Below, in pieces: positions 40,379-49,417 of a stretch of DNA of 64,000 bases. A program made the position numbers and the translations under genes. The notes under the pieces are model-generated. The model was not told the DNA's origin, made no database searches, and saw nothing but the letters and a program-made list of their open reading frames with translations. Source of the DNA: VRUE01 sp963715455 (GTDB taxonomy: Bacteria; Actinomycetota; Thermoleophilia; Solirubrobacterales; 70-9); contig OY970245.1 of assembly GCA_963715455.1 (NCBI GenBank), forward strand, positions 1,240,001 to 1,304,000. The letters are read 5' to 3'. The stretch's first letter is position 1. Each line of letters begins with the position of its first letter.

Positions 40379-40951
40379 CTAAGCCACCGAAGGAAGAACC
40401 CGCGGACCGCTCTGGTCTTTGGGCAGCTCCGCCGCTCCGGCGATCAGGCTCTGGAACTCGTTGAGGGCGAGGTGGGCGACTGCCTCTAGGAGCTCCTCGT
40501 CTGTCCAGCCGATCTCACGCGCCTCCTCGTGCAGGTGCAGCGGGGGGTGGCCGTTGGCCTCCAGCGCCCCGTGCAGGTACTCGAGCAGCGCCGCCTCCTT
40601 GGGGTCGGCCGAGCTGAAGCTGCGTGCCCGGGAGACCTCGTCGAGGCCGAGGCCGGCACTGCGTGCCGACTTGGCGTGCTGGGCGATGCTGTAGCTGTCC
40701 TCGCGGTACTCGGCGACGGCCAAGGCGATCCGCTCGCGGGTCGCCCGCGGCAGCACCCCGCCGCGCAGCTCTGAGCGCATCCGGGTGTAGGCCCGCAGCA
40801 CAGCTGGGGCGCCGGCAAGCACGCCGACGAACTTGGTCACTGCGCCGCCCGTGGCCTGGATCGTCTTGATCAGGGGGGCGCTCTCGTCAGGTGCCGTCAA
40901 CTCGTCGTGGATCTGGAACCTGCTCACGTCTGTTTTAACTGTCACTTGCAT
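40379..40951 (-). CDS. Carboxymuconolactone decarboxylase/AhpD-fold protein without redox cysteines
   Basis: 190 residues. CMD-fold pattern: TRERIALAVAEYREDSYSIAQ then HAKSARSAGLG, with LLEYLHGALEANG later. In AhpD the E...C-x-x-C...H proton relay drives peroxidase activity; here the Cys positions are Ser86 and Ile89 while Glu81 and His92 remain. It is therefore unlikely to be an AhpD-type peroxidase. Divergent from glnA across a 282-bp regulatory region. Confidence 0.82.
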   Translation of the reverse strand: MQVTVKTDVSRFQIHDELTAPDESAPLIKTIQATGGAVTKFVGVLAGAPAVLRAYTRMRSELRGGVLPRATRERIALAVAEYREDSYSIAQHAKSARSAGLGLDEVSRARSFSSADPKEAALLEYLHGALEANGHPPLHLHEEAREIGWTDEELLEAVAHLALNEFQSLIAGAAELPKDQSGPRVLPSVA

Positions 40952-41024
40952 CCGCCTCCGACTCTGACTGGGGATTCCGCTTTACAGAGCCTTTACGTGG
41001 CCTTAACTTTACTTTTAGCCAATT

Positions 41025-41163
41025 ACTTACGTCAAGTAAGTTATACCTGCTTTTGCGATTTGCCGCAAGCCGCCTGGCGAAGCCGGTCGTCGGTCAGCCG
41101 AGTCTCGTTCACCGCTGCCCGATTACGCCTGCTCTCTACCCGAATACGGCGATCTCTACCCGA
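41025..41163. promoter_or_regulatory. glnA/CMD regulatory region: palindrome and direct repeats
   Basis: 40952-41233 holds no gene. ACTTAC-gtcaa-GTAAGT (41025-41041) overlaps a plus-strand -10 candidate TTATAC (41041-41046) and a minus-strand promoter (TTGACG, 18 nt, TAAAGT) for the CMD gene. CTCTACCCGA is repeated at 41134-41143 and 41154-41163, exactly 20 bp apart, about two helical turns. Upstream sequence is AT-rich with several TTTAC/TTAAC stretches. Candidate sites for a nitrogen regulator; no certain GlnR box recognised. Confidence 0.45.
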
Positions 41164-41233
41164 GCGGTTCACAGGGCTGGCTCTTCGCCTATCGTTGCGG
41201 CCGAGTCGACAAGCACGAGCCCAGGAGGCAGGA

Positions 41234-42586
41234 ATGGCGGATCAACCCAAAAGTGCTGCTGACGTCGCCCAGATCGTCAAGGAAAACGACGTGCGCTTCG
41301 TCCGCCTCTGGTTCACCGACGTGCTCGGCCAGCTGAAGAGCTTCTCGATCAATGCCGCCGAGTTGGAGGACGCCTTCGAGGGCGGCATGGGCTTCGACGG
41401 CTCCTCGATCACCGGCTTCAACCCGATCGAGGAGTCGGACATGATCGCCATGCCCGATCCTTCGACCTTCGCCCTGATCCCCTGGCGCCCAGAGGACGAA
41501 AACGCCGTCGCTCGCATGTTCTGCGACATCCAGGTGCCGGGTGGCGAGCCCTACGAGGGCGATCCGCGCTGGATCATGAAGCGCGCCCTCAAACGCGCCG
41601 AGGAGCTGGGCTTCGATGCCTTCAACATCGGGCCCGAGCTGGAGTTCTTCTACTTTCGCTCGGCCAAGCCCGAGGGCGGCGTGCCCGAGGGGCTCGACGA
41701 GGGCGGCTACTTCGACCTGACCACGCTCGACGCCGGCTCCGACGTGCGCCGCGACACGGTGCTCGCCCTGGAGAAGATGGGCATCCACGTCGAGTACACC
41801 CACCACGAGGTCGGCCCCTCCCAGCACGAGGTCGACATGCGCTACAAGAACGCGCTGGCGATGGCCGACGACTGCATGACCTACCGCATCGTCGTCAAGG
41901 AGTACGCGATGAAGTACGGCTGGCACGCGACCTTCATGCCCAAGCCGCTCTTCGGCGAGAACGGCTCCGGCATGCACGTCCACCAGTCGCTGACCAAAGA
42001 CGGCAAAAATGCCTTCTTCGACGCCGACGACCAGTACTTCCTCTCGCCCACGGCCAAGGCCTTCATCGCCGGTCAGCTCAAGCACGCGCGCGAGATCTCG
42101 CCGCTCTTCGCCCAGTGGGTCAACTCCTACAAGCGCCTCGTGCCCGGCTACGAGGCGCCCGTCTATCTCGCCTGGTCGCGCCGCAATCGCTCGGCTCTGA
42201 TCCGCGTGCCGCTCTACCACCCCGGCAAGGAGGGGGCGACCCGCGCCGAGCTGCGCTGTCCCGATCCGGCCTGCAACCCCTACCTCTGCTTCGCCGGCAT
42301 GCTGCAGGCGGGCCTGGAAGGGATCGAGAAGGGCTACGAGCTGCCCGAGCCGATGGAGCAGAACCTCTACCACCTCTCGGCCGAGGAGCTCGCCCACCAG
42401 GGCATCGAGCAGCTGCCCGAGACGCTGGGCGAGGCGATCGAGGTTGCGGCCGAGTCAGAGCTGGTGCTGCGCACGCTCGGCGAGCACACCTTCCGGCGTT
42501 TCGTCGAGATCAAGCGGCAGGAGTGGGACGAGTACCGCGTCCAGGTGACGCCGTATGAGATCGAGAACTTCCTGCCGGTTCTCTAG
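41234..42586 (+). CDS. glnA: Glutamine synthetase, type I (alpha-like)
   Basis: 450 residues from ATG 41234 (AGGAGG seven nt upstream). Metal and ATP motifs: MGFDGSSITGF, GPELEFFYF, KPLFGENGSGMHVHQSL, NSYKRLVPGYEAP, RVPLYHP. The C-terminal region reads NLYHLSAEEL with no extended adenylylation loop and lacks the GSI-beta insertion, so control by adenylylation is unlikely. Ligates ammonia to glutamate. A hairpin element follows. Confidence 0.95.
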   Translation: MADQPKSAADVAQIVKENDVRFVRLWFTDVLGQLKSFSINAAELEDAFEGGMGFDGSSITGFNPIEESDMIAMPDPSTFALIPWRPEDENAVARMFCDIQVPGGEPYEGDPRWIMKRALKRAEELGFDAFNIGPELEFFYFRSAKPEGGVPEGLDEGGYFDLTTLDAGSDVRRDTVLALEKMGIHVEYTHHEVGPSQHEVDMRYKNALAMADDCMTYRIVVKEYAMKYGWHATFMPKPLFGENGSGMHVHQSLTKDGKNAFFDADDQYFLSPTAKAFIAGQLKHAREISPLFAQWVNSYKRLVPGYEAPVYLAWSRRNRSALIRVPLYHPGKEGATRAELRCPDPACNPYLCFAGMLQAGLEGIEKGYELPEPMEQNLYHLSAEELAHQGIEQLPETLGEAIEVAAESELVLRTLGEHTFRRFVEIKRQEWDEYRVQVTPYEIENFLPVL

Positions 42587-42595
42587 CCGGATTGG

Positions 42596-42688
42596 CCCGC
42601 GGGTCCTGTCGCGGTAGGGGACCCACCACCCCTTCCGGTAGCTAAAGCTTCCTCAGGGGTGGTCCCCCCCTACCGCGCCACCCGCGGG
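42596..42688. repeat. 93-bp hairpin element (family PCG, copy 1)
   Basis: Three stacked stems: CCCGCGGGT/ACCCGCGGG (42596-42604, 42680-42688), CGCGGTAGGGG/CCCCTACCGCG (42610-42620, 42667-42677), ACCACCCCT/AGGGGTGGT (42625-42633, 42655-42663). Internal bulges are CCTGT versus CC and ACCC versus CCC; the terminal loop contains AGCTAAAGCT. It shares its outer stem and CCTGT/CC bulge with the element at 45271-45351. Lies between convergent glnA and an MMPL gene. Confidence 0.88.
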
Positions 42689-42695
42689 AGAAGCG

Positions 42696-45239
42696 TTAGT
42701 CGCGCGCCAGTTCTCGTTCTTGAGGCGCGGGAGCTTGGGGGCCGGCCTCGCCCTTGGACAGAGCTGAGGGGGCCCAGAACTTGTCGCCCAGGTCGAGGGC
42801 GACGGCGGGGACGAGGATGCTGCGCACGAGGAAGGTGTCGAGCAGCACGCCGAAGGCGACGACAAAGCCGAGCTCGGTGAGGAAGGTGAGGGGGAGGACG
42901 GCGAGCACCGAGAAGGTGCCGGCGAGCACGATGCCGGCGCTGGTGATCACCGCTCCGGTCACCGCCAAGGCACGCAGGATGCCCGCTTTGGAGCCGTGCT
43001 TGATCGTCTCCTCACGGGCGCGGGCGATGAGGAAGATGTTGTAGTCGACGCCCAGCGCGACGAGGAAGACGAAGGCGAAGAGCGGCAGTGAGGGGTCGGA
43101 GCCGGGGAAGCCGAAGATCACGTCGAAGACGAAGTAGCCGACGCCGAGCGCCGCGAGGAAGCTGACGATCACGGTGCCGATCAGGACCAGGGGCGCGACC
43201 ACGGCGCGCAGCAGGCCGATGAGGATGAGGAAGACGACGAGCAGGATGATCGGTGGGATGACGATCGAGTCCCAGGCGGCCGCGTCGCGCACGTCGAATT
43301 CGACTGCGGTCGGCCCGCCGACGAGGACTTCGGGGTCGACGTCGTGGGCGGCTTCGCGGATCGGCTCGACCAGGTCGAATGCGTCGGTCGAGTAGGGGTT
43401 GGGTTCGAGCGTCGCCTGGACCAGCGTTCCCGGCTGTCCTTCGGCGACCGGTTGCGAGACGGTCTCGACCCCTTCGACCCCGGCCACGGCGCTGCTCACC
43501 GACCCGACGTCGCCGCCTTCGGGCACGATGACGTCGGTCAGTGCTGTGGTTCCCGCCGGAAAGCTCTTGTTGAGCAGGTCTTGGCCTTCGACCGATTCGA
43601 CCTCTTCGCGGTAGGTGTCTTCGCTGGTCAGTTCGGTCGAGAAGAAGGCAAAACCGGCGCAGAAGACGAGCAGCACGGCGAGCGTGCCGGTCATTACGCG
43701 GCGCGGCGATATCGCGATGCGGTTGCCGAGCCGCGCCCAGAAGCCATGCGTGGCGTCGGCCGCATGCTCAAGCCGCGTGCGCCGCGCCTCGTATGGGGTG
43801 AAGATCGCCGGATCGAGCAGGCCGACGACTGAGGGGGTGCCGTCCTTCCAGGCTTCGATCCCATCGCGATGGGGATCCCCTGACGGGGCGGTTCGGGCCC
43901 TGCTCAGCCTGTAGAAGATCGAGGTGAGCAGGGAAAGCGGCAGCAGGATGAGGACCAGCAGGCTGGCGAGGACGACGCGCATGATCGCGCCGATCGCACT
44001 GCCCTCGACGATCGAGCTGCGGGCACGGTCGGAGACCGCGTCGGCGGTGGGTGCGGTCTCCGGTGTGTGCGGGACGAAGGGCCAGAAGGCGCGGCGGCCG
44101 AAGATGGTCAGCAGGGCGGGTAGCAGGGTGAGCATCGAGAGTGCTGCACAGGCGATTCCCATCGCGGCGATCGGGCCGAGGCCGGCGGTGCCGTTGACCT
44201 TGGCCAGCACCAGGCAGAGCAGAGCGGCGATTACGGTGAGCGCCGAGGCGAAGATCGCCGGGCCGGCCGAGGCCAGCGCCGTGCGCATCGCCTCGTGCTT
44301 GTCGACGGTGTGGTGCAGCTCCTCGCGATAGCGGGCGACGAGCAGCAGGGCGTAGTCGGTGCCGGCGCCGAGCACCAGGACCGACATGATCGAGCTCGAT
44401 TGGCCGTTGATCGTCACGCCCAGCTCGGAGAGGCCGTAGCCGAGCGAGCGTGAGAGCGTCTCGGCGAACATCACCGCGATCAGCGGCACGAGCCAGAACA
44501 TCGGCGAGCGGTAGATGATGATCAGCAGGAAGATGACCAGGCTGACCGCGGCCAGCAGCAGCGTGCCGTTGATGCCTTCGAAGACTTCGATCGCGTCTGC
44601 CGAGAAGCCGGCGCCACCGGTGATCTTGGCTTCCAGGCCGCCGGGTTCGTCGGTGATCTGATCGCGCCAGTACTTGACCGGGTCGACGATCCGTTCGCCC
44701 TCGCCTTCGGCCTTGATGTAGGCGTTGACGATCGCCTCCTTGCCGTCGGGCGAGCAGGTCGGGCCGACGAAGGGGGCGTAGTCGGCGGGCTGGCCTTCGA
44801 CCGTGCTGGTCGACGTGCCACAGCCGGGTGGCAGGCCTTTCGGCGCCTCGCTCGGGGCCTTGTCCAGGGTTTGGGCCTTGCCACCGCCGGCCGCAGCTGT
44901 CACGCCATCGGGGATCACCCCGGGGAAGGGCTTTTCGGTCATCGCCGAGATGTCTTCGGTAATCGTCTGGCGGTCGGCTGCGGTGAGACCGGAGTCGCGC
45001 CGGTAGACGATCACCGCGGGCGCCAGTTCGCCCTTCTGCAGCTCCTCGGTGGCGTCGAGCGCGTGGGTCGATTCGGCGTCACCGGGCAGGTAGGAGGTCG
45101 CCTCGTTGCTTTCCGCGTCTTCGAACTTGGTCGGCAGTTCGGCCGGCCCGGCGGCGATGAAGATCGCCAAGAACCAGATCGCGAAGACGATCCACTTCGA
45201 GCGACGACCGGCGGCGAAGGTGAAGAAGGAACCTCGCAA
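42696..45239 (-). CDS. MMPL family (RND-type) membrane transporter
   Basis: 847 residues from TTG 45239, preceded by AAGGA. Two halves, each with one helix, an external domain, then five helices: FAIWFLAIFIAA near 20, INGTLLLAAVSLVIFLLIII, GAGTDYALLLVARYREE (the D-Y proton-relay motif) and, in the second half, GVDYNIFLIARAREE. Exports lipids or small molecules using proton motive force. A longer frame would translate through the hairpin at 45271-45351 and is rejected. Other MMPL genes lie at 57277 and 60219. Confidence 0.9.
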   Translation of the reverse strand: MRGSFFTFAAGRRSKWIVFAIWFLAIFIAAGPAELPTKFEDAESNEATSYLPGDAESTHALDATEELQKGELAPAVIVYRRDSGLTAADRQTITEDISAMTEKPFPGVIPDGVTAAAGGGKAQTLDKAPSEAPKGLPPGCGTSTSTVEGQPADYAPFVGPTCSPDGKEAIVNAYIKAEGEGERIVDPVKYWRDQITDEPGGLEAKITGGAGFSADAIEVFEGINGTLLLAAVSLVIFLLIIIYRSPMFWLVPLIAVMFAETLSRSLGYGLSELGVTINGQSSSIMSVLVLGAGTDYALLLVARYREELHHTVDKHEAMRTALASAGPAIFASALTVIAALLCLVLAKVNGTAGLGPIAAMGIACAALSMLTLLPALLTIFGRRAFWPFVPHTPETAPTADAVSDRARSSIVEGSAIGAIMRVVLASLLVLILLPLSLLTSIFYRLSRARTAPSGDPHRDGIEAWKDGTPSVVGLLDPAIFTPYEARRTRLEHAADATHGFWARLGNRIAISPRRVMTGTLAVLLVFCAGFAFFSTELTSEDTYREEVESVEGQDLLNKSFPAGTTALTDVIVPEGGDVGSVSSAVAGVEGVETVSQPVAEGQPGTLVQATLEPNPYSTDAFDLVEPIREAAHDVDPEVLVGGPTAVEFDVRDAAAWDSIVIPPIILLVVFLILIGLLRAVVAPLVLIGTVIVSFLAALGVGYFVFDVIFGFPGSDPSLPLFAFVFLVALGVDYNIFLIARAREETIKHGSKAGILRALAVTGAVITSAGIVLAGTFSVLAVLPLTFLTELGFVVAFGVLLDTFLVRSILVPAVALDLGDKFWAPSALSKGEAGPQAPAPQERELARD

Positions 45240-45270
45240 GGCCCCCCAATCCTTAGCAGACCAGCGTTGG

Positions 45271-45351
45271 CGCGCGGGTCCTGTCCCGGGGCAGGGGGGC
45301 CTGTGGGCGAGGTTTACGTCCTCGACCCCCCTGCCCCGGGCCACCCGCGCG
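45271..45351. repeat. 81-bp hairpin element (family PCG, copy 2)
   Basis: Outer stem CGCGCGGGT/ACCCGCGCG (45271-45279, 45343-45351), bulge CCTGT versus CC, then a 15-bp stem CCCGGGGCAGGGGGG/CCCCCCTGCCCCGGG (45285-45299, 45326-45340), and a loop with an inner GAGG/CCTC pair. Outer stem and bulge match the element at 42596. It lies between two tandem minus-strand genes, so it is not simply a bidirectional terminator of convergent genes. Confidence 0.88.
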
Positions 45352-45359
45352 AGGGACGT

Positions 45360-47324
45360 TCAAAGCAAGGCGAATAGGGCCTTGGTCTCGGTTACGGGCT
45401 GTTTGCAGGCGAAGCGTTCGCAGACGTACGCCGTGGGCGAGCCGTCGAGTGTCGTGCGCTCGCGCAGCAGCGCCGGGGTCTCGCTGCCCTGTGGCCCAGC
45501 GGCCAGGACTAGGTGGGGGCGGTGCTCGGCGCGCACCACCTGGGCCAGCTCGTCGAGCTGCTCACCGACGAGGGCGACCTCGACGGTGGGGGAGAGGTGG
45601 AAGTCGATCGCCCGCAGCAGGTAGGCAAAGGGCTCCGGGTGGCTGACGGCCGGCTTGGCGAAGAGGCGGAAGACTTGCTCAGCCTGCTCCTCGTAGCGCC
45701 GCTCCCCGCTGAGGGCGGCGAGCCGCAGCAGGCCGAGCGCGGCGGAGCTGTTGCCAGAGGGGATCGGGTGGTCGCCGATCTCCTTGCGGCGCGCGATGAG
45801 CAACTCGTGGTCGGCGGAGGTGGAGAAGAAGCCGCCGTGCTCGGGGTCTCCGAAGCGGGTGAGGATCGTCTCGGCAAGCTGCTCGGCCTCCTCGAACCAG
45901 CGGGGCTCGAAAGTCGCTTCGTAGAGCGTCAGCAGCGCCTCAAGCAGGAAGGCGTGGTCCTCCAGGTAGGCGTTGAGGCGGGCTCCGCCGTCCTTGTAGG
46001 TGCGCAGCAGGTGGCCGTTGGCATCGCGCATGCGCTCGAGCACAAACTCAGCGCATGCCCATGCCGCCTCAACGTAGTCGGCGCGTTCGAGGACGGCGCC
46101 GGCCTCTGCCAGGGCGCCGATCATCAGTGCGTTCCAGGAGGCGAGCCGCTTGTCATCGAGCCCCGGCCAGACGCGCTGATGGCGCGCCTCATACAGGGCA
46201 CGGCGCGCCCAGGAGAGGCTGTCCGGCTCGTTGGCCGCCGCGCCGCCAGCTAGGTAGAGGATGTTGTGCCCCTCGAAGTTGCCCTGCTCGGTGACGCCAT
46301 AGAACTCGATGATCTCCCCAGCGTCCTCGCCCAGCTCGTGGCGCATCTCGGCCGGTGTCCAGACGTAGAAGCGCCCCTCCTCGCCCTCCGAATCGGCGTC
46401 GAGAGCGGAGTAGAAGCCGCCCTCGGGCCCGCGCATCTCGCGCAGCGCCCAGTCCAGCGTCTCCTCGCAGACCCGCCGGTAGCGCTGGTGGCCGAAGGCC
46501 TGCCAGCCGTGCAGGTAGGCGCGGACCAGCTGGGCGTTGTCGTAGAGCATCTTCTCGAAGTGGGGAACGAGCCAGCTGGCGTCGACCGAGTAGCGAGCGA
46601 AGCCGCCGCCGATCTGGTCGTAGATGCCGCCGGCCAGCATCGCGTCGAGGGTCAGCTCGACGATCTCGCGCTCGCCGCGGGCGAGGAGTAGCTCGAGCGC
46701 CGCGGCCGGCGGGAACTTGGGGGCGCCGCCGAAGCCCCCTCGCCGGCGGTCGGCGCTGCTGCGCAGGCGCTCGGTTGCCTCGGCCAGCAGCTCCGCCTCG
46801 GGTGGCTCGGCGGGGGCCAAGTGGCCGATCGCCCCCAGTCGAGCCTGCATCTCGGGCGCTCGTTGCCTGATCTCCTCGCGCTTGCTCTCGAAGGCGTGGA
46901 GGACCGCTTCCATCACCATGCGGAAGCTGGGCATGCCGCGACCCTCGTCGGGCGGGAAGTAGGTGCCGCCGTAGAAGGGCACGCCGTCGGGATCGAGGAA
47001 GGCCGTCAGGGGCCAGCCGCCCTGGCCGCTGATTGCCTGCACCGCCTCCATGTAAAGGGCGTCGAGGTCGGGCCGCTCCTCGCGGTCGACCTTGACGTTG
47101 ACGAAGTTCTCGTTCATGTAGGCGGCCGTCTCGGGGTCCTCGAAGGACTCGCGCTCCATCACGTGGCACCAGTGACAGGCCGAGTAGCCGATCGAGAGCA
47201 GGATCGGCCGGTCCTCGGAGAGGGCTTGGGCCAGCGCCTCCTCACCCCAGGGGTACCAGTTCACCGGGTTGTCGCGGTGCTGGAGCAGGTAGGGGCTGGT
47301 CTCCTGCGCCAGGCGATTGGCCAT
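45360..47324 (-). CDS. DUF255/thioredoxin-domain protein, YyaL/SPATA20-like
   Basis: 654 residues. N-terminal thioredoxin-like domain (ETSPYLLQHRDNPVNWYPW; SIGYSACHWCHVM with C50-H-W-C53) followed by an (alpha/alpha)6 glycosidase-like barrel (GGIYDQIGGGFARYSVD, VPHFEKMLYDNAQL). The family is widespread and its function unresolved; redox or sugar/epimerase roles have been proposed. Complete, typical length. Confidence 0.93.
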   Translation of the reverse strand: MANRLAQETSPYLLQHRDNPVNWYPWGEEALAQALSEDRPILLSIGYSACHWCHVMERESFEDPETAAYMNENFVNVKVDREERPDLDALYMEAVQAISGQGGWPLTAFLDPDGVPFYGGTYFPPDEGRGMPSFRMVMEAVLHAFESKREEIRQRAPEMQARLGAIGHLAPAEPPEAELLAEATERLRSSADRRRGGFGGAPKFPPAAALELLLARGEREIVELTLDAMLAGGIYDQIGGGFARYSVDASWLVPHFEKMLYDNAQLVRAYLHGWQAFGHQRYRRVCEETLDWALREMRGPEGGFYSALDADSEGEEGRFYVWTPAEMRHELGEDAGEIIEFYGVTEQGNFEGHNILYLAGGAAANEPDSLSWARRALYEARHQRVWPGLDDKRLASWNALMIGALAEAGAVLERADYVEAAWACAEFVLERMRDANGHLLRTYKDGGARLNAYLEDHAFLLEALLTLYEATFEPRWFEEAEQLAETILTRFGDPEHGGFFSTSADHELLIARRKEIGDHPIPSGNSSAALGLLRLAALSGERRYEEQAEQVFRLFAKPAVSHPEPFAYLLRAIDFHLSPTVEVALVGEQLDELAQVVRAEHRPHLVLAAGPQGSETPALLRERTTLDGSPTAYVCERFACKQPVTETKALFALL

Positions 47325-47431
47325 TGGTCCACATTACCCTTCCATGAACAGGGGAACCCGCTGATACCTAAACGCCAACTTTTGGCAGTCCGCGGGTAGC
47401 TGAAATTTGGTTCATTTCCAGGGGCTCGTGC

Positions 47432-48880
47432 GTGGACAACGATCCGATCGGCCACCAGACGGTCTACGTTCATTGGGTGACTGACGAGCAGCTCCAGGTG
47501 AACAGCGATCCGGCGATCGAGTCAGTGCTTGCCAAGCTCGATCCAGACGACCGCAAGGTGGTCGAAGAAGCCCTCGCACAGGCGGCGAAGACCGAGGCGC
47601 AGTTGCGATACATCGCCGACCACGACTCGCTCACCGGCCTGCTCGACCGGCGGCGTTTCCGCTCGGAGCTCGACCAGTACGTCTCCTTCACGGCCCGCTA
47701 CGGCGGTCAGGGGGCGGTGATGATCATCGACATTGACGGCCTCAAGGGGGTCAACGACTCCTTTGGCCACCACGTTGGAGACCAGCTGATTCGTCGTGTC
47801 GCCGGGATCATGCGCGAACGGGTGCGGACCACCGACATAGTCGCTCGCCTCTCCGGCGACGAGTTCGCCGTGCTCATGCCGCAGACCGACACCGCCGGGG
47901 CCCTGCAGCTCGGTGAGGACCTGCGCGCCCAGGTGGCCGAGAGCGCCGCGACCTCGCTCGAGCTGGAGAGCGCCACAATCAGCGTCGGCGTCACGATGTT
48001 CGGTGGTGAGCGTGGCATCGGCGCCGAGGCCGTTCTGGTCGCCGCCGACCAAGCGATGTACCAGGCCAAGACGGAGGGCCGCAATCAGATCGCCCTCTTC
48101 CAGGATCCCGGCGAGCCGCGGCGTCAACAGCGCGGTCGTCAGACGACCAGCGCCCGCATCCGCGACGCGCTCACCCATGACCGTCTCAGCTTGCATACGC
48201 AGCCGATTCGCAACCTCGCCTCTGGCGGCATCGAGCGCTACGAGCTGCTCCTGCGCATGACCGGCGAGAACGGTGAACTGCTGCCGGCCGCCTCCTTCAT
48301 CGAGGCGGCCGAGCGCTCCGGCATGGTCCAGGAGCTCGACCGCTGGGTCGTCGTGCGGGCATTGGAGCTGCTCACCGCCCGCGAGCAGGCGGGTGAGCCG
48401 GTTTCGCTGCACGTCAACCTCTCAGGCGCATCGGTGGCCGATCTCTCGGTGCTCGAATTCATCGAGCGGCGCCTCGACGAGGGTACGGCGGATCCCTCGC
48501 GCTGCACCTTTGAGCTGACCGAGACCGGGCACACGCATGACTACGAAGCGGCCACCGGCTTCGCCGATCGAATCACCGAGTTTGGCTGCCAGGTGGCGAT
48601 CGACGACTATGGCGCCGGCTTCGGCCCCTTCCACTATCTGAAGAGCATCCCCTTTGACCTGATCAAGATCGACGGCTCCTTCATCCGCGACATGCCCAAC
48701 AGCGACGCCGATCAGCTCACCGTGCAGGCGATCGTCCAGATCGCCCGCGGGTTGGGCAAGACGACGATTGCTGAGTACGTGCAGGACGACATCACCACCC
48801 AGATGCTGCGCGAATACGGCGTCGACATGGCCCAGGGCTACCACCTGGGCCGCCCGGTCGACGTTGCCGAGGCGCTCTAG
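47432..48880 (+). CDS. Cytoplasmic GGDEF-EAL cyclic-di-GMP protein
   Basis: 482 residues from GTG 47432, no membrane segment or sensor domain. GGDEF domain near 60-215: DHDSLTGLLDRRRF, FGHHVGDQLIRRV, and the signature as RLSGDEF (SGDEF, a permitted variant). EAL domain near 230-480: ERYELLLRM for EAL, LHVNLSG, FELTETG, AIDDYGAG, IKIDGSFI, TIAEYV and MAQGYHLG. The metal-binding and catalytic EAL residues appear kept, so phosphodiesterase activity is plausible; cyclase activity is uncertain. Confidence 0.92.
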   Translation: MDNDPIGHQTVYVHWVTDEQLQVNSDPAIESVLAKLDPDDRKVVEEALAQAAKTEAQLRYIADHDSLTGLLDRRRFRSELDQYVSFTARYGGQGAVMIIDIDGLKGVNDSFGHHVGDQLIRRVAGIMRERVRTTDIVARLSGDEFAVLMPQTDTAGALQLGEDLRAQVAESAATSLELESATISVGVTMFGGERGIGAEAVLVAADQAMYQAKTEGRNQIALFQDPGEPRRQQRGRQTTSARIRDALTHDRLSLHTQPIRNLASGGIERYELLLRMTGENGELLPAASFIEAAERSGMVQELDRWVVVRALELLTAREQAGEPVSLHVNLSGASVADLSVLEFIERRLDEGTADPSRCTFELTETGHTHDYEAATGFADRITEFGCQVAIDDYGAGFGPFHYLKSIPFDLIKIDGSFIRDMPNSDADQLTVQAIVQIARGLGKTTIAEYVQDDITTQMLREYGVDMAQGYHLGRPVDVAEAL

Positions 48881-48890
48881 GCAGGAGCTC

Positions 48891-49406
48891 TCAGCCGCGC
48901 CGGCTTTTCAGCCACCGCACGAGGCGCGTCCGCGCGTTGAGGCCCGCGGCAAGTCCCCGTTCGGGTAGCGAGCCGGCCGGCGGCAGGGCGCCCAGTTGGC
49001 GCGCCATCTCGGCGCCGTTCATGTAGGCGTCGTTGCGCTGGATGCGTCCTGCGCGGACGGTGAGTACGTCGCAACCCTGGACCTCGACCACTGCCCCGTT
49101 GGGAATCAATCCTTCAAAGCGACCGGTGCCGTTGAAGCAACCAGTGGCGCGCCAGTGTACGGCCGCCTTCTCGCCACTGGCAATCACGTCGAGGATCTCG
49201 AAGCGGAAGTCGGGGAAGGCGGCGAAGAGGTCCCCGAACCAGGCTTTGAGGTCCTCCGGGACGCGCAGATCGGCCACGCCGTGGATTACGTCGGGGGCGC
49301 CCGGCTCCCAGAAGGTCGCCATCGCCTCGACGTCGCGCTCGGCGACTGCTTCGAAATAGCCATGGGCGACGGATGCGGTGTCGGTCACTTCGCTGTTGAT
49401 CGCCAC
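48891..49406 (-). CDS. SnoaL-like (NTF2-fold) protein
   Basis: 171 residues. HGYFEAVAERDVEAMATFW at the start, FGDLFAAFPDFRFEILDVIASG in the middle and GRIQRNDAYMNGAEMARQLG near the end match SnoaL-like polyketide-cyclase/ester-cyclase proteins. A basic tail (RTRLVRWLKSRRG) follows. The substrate is unknown. Convergent with the GGDEF-EAL gene and 11 bp upstream of the acyl-CoA synthetase stop. Confidence 0.82.
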   Translation of the reverse strand: MAINSEVTDTASVAHGYFEAVAERDVEAMATFWEPGAPDVIHGVADLRVPEDLKAWFGDLFAAFPDFRFEILDVIASGEKAAVHWRATGCFNGTGRFEGLIPNGAVVEVQGCDVLTVRAGRIQRNDAYMNGAEMARQLGALPPAGSLPERGLAAGLNARTRLVRWLKSRRG

Positions 49407-49417
49407 TGCGAGCCAGC

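Noticed and set aside
40907..41233. Upstream in-frame extension of glnA
   Set aside because: Lies in the promoter region; ATG 41234 has a strong Shine-Dalgarno and matches the family N-terminus.
45240..45344. Longer start for the MMPL gene at 42696
   Set aside because: It would translate the hairpin element at 45271-45351; TTG 45239 fits the family start.
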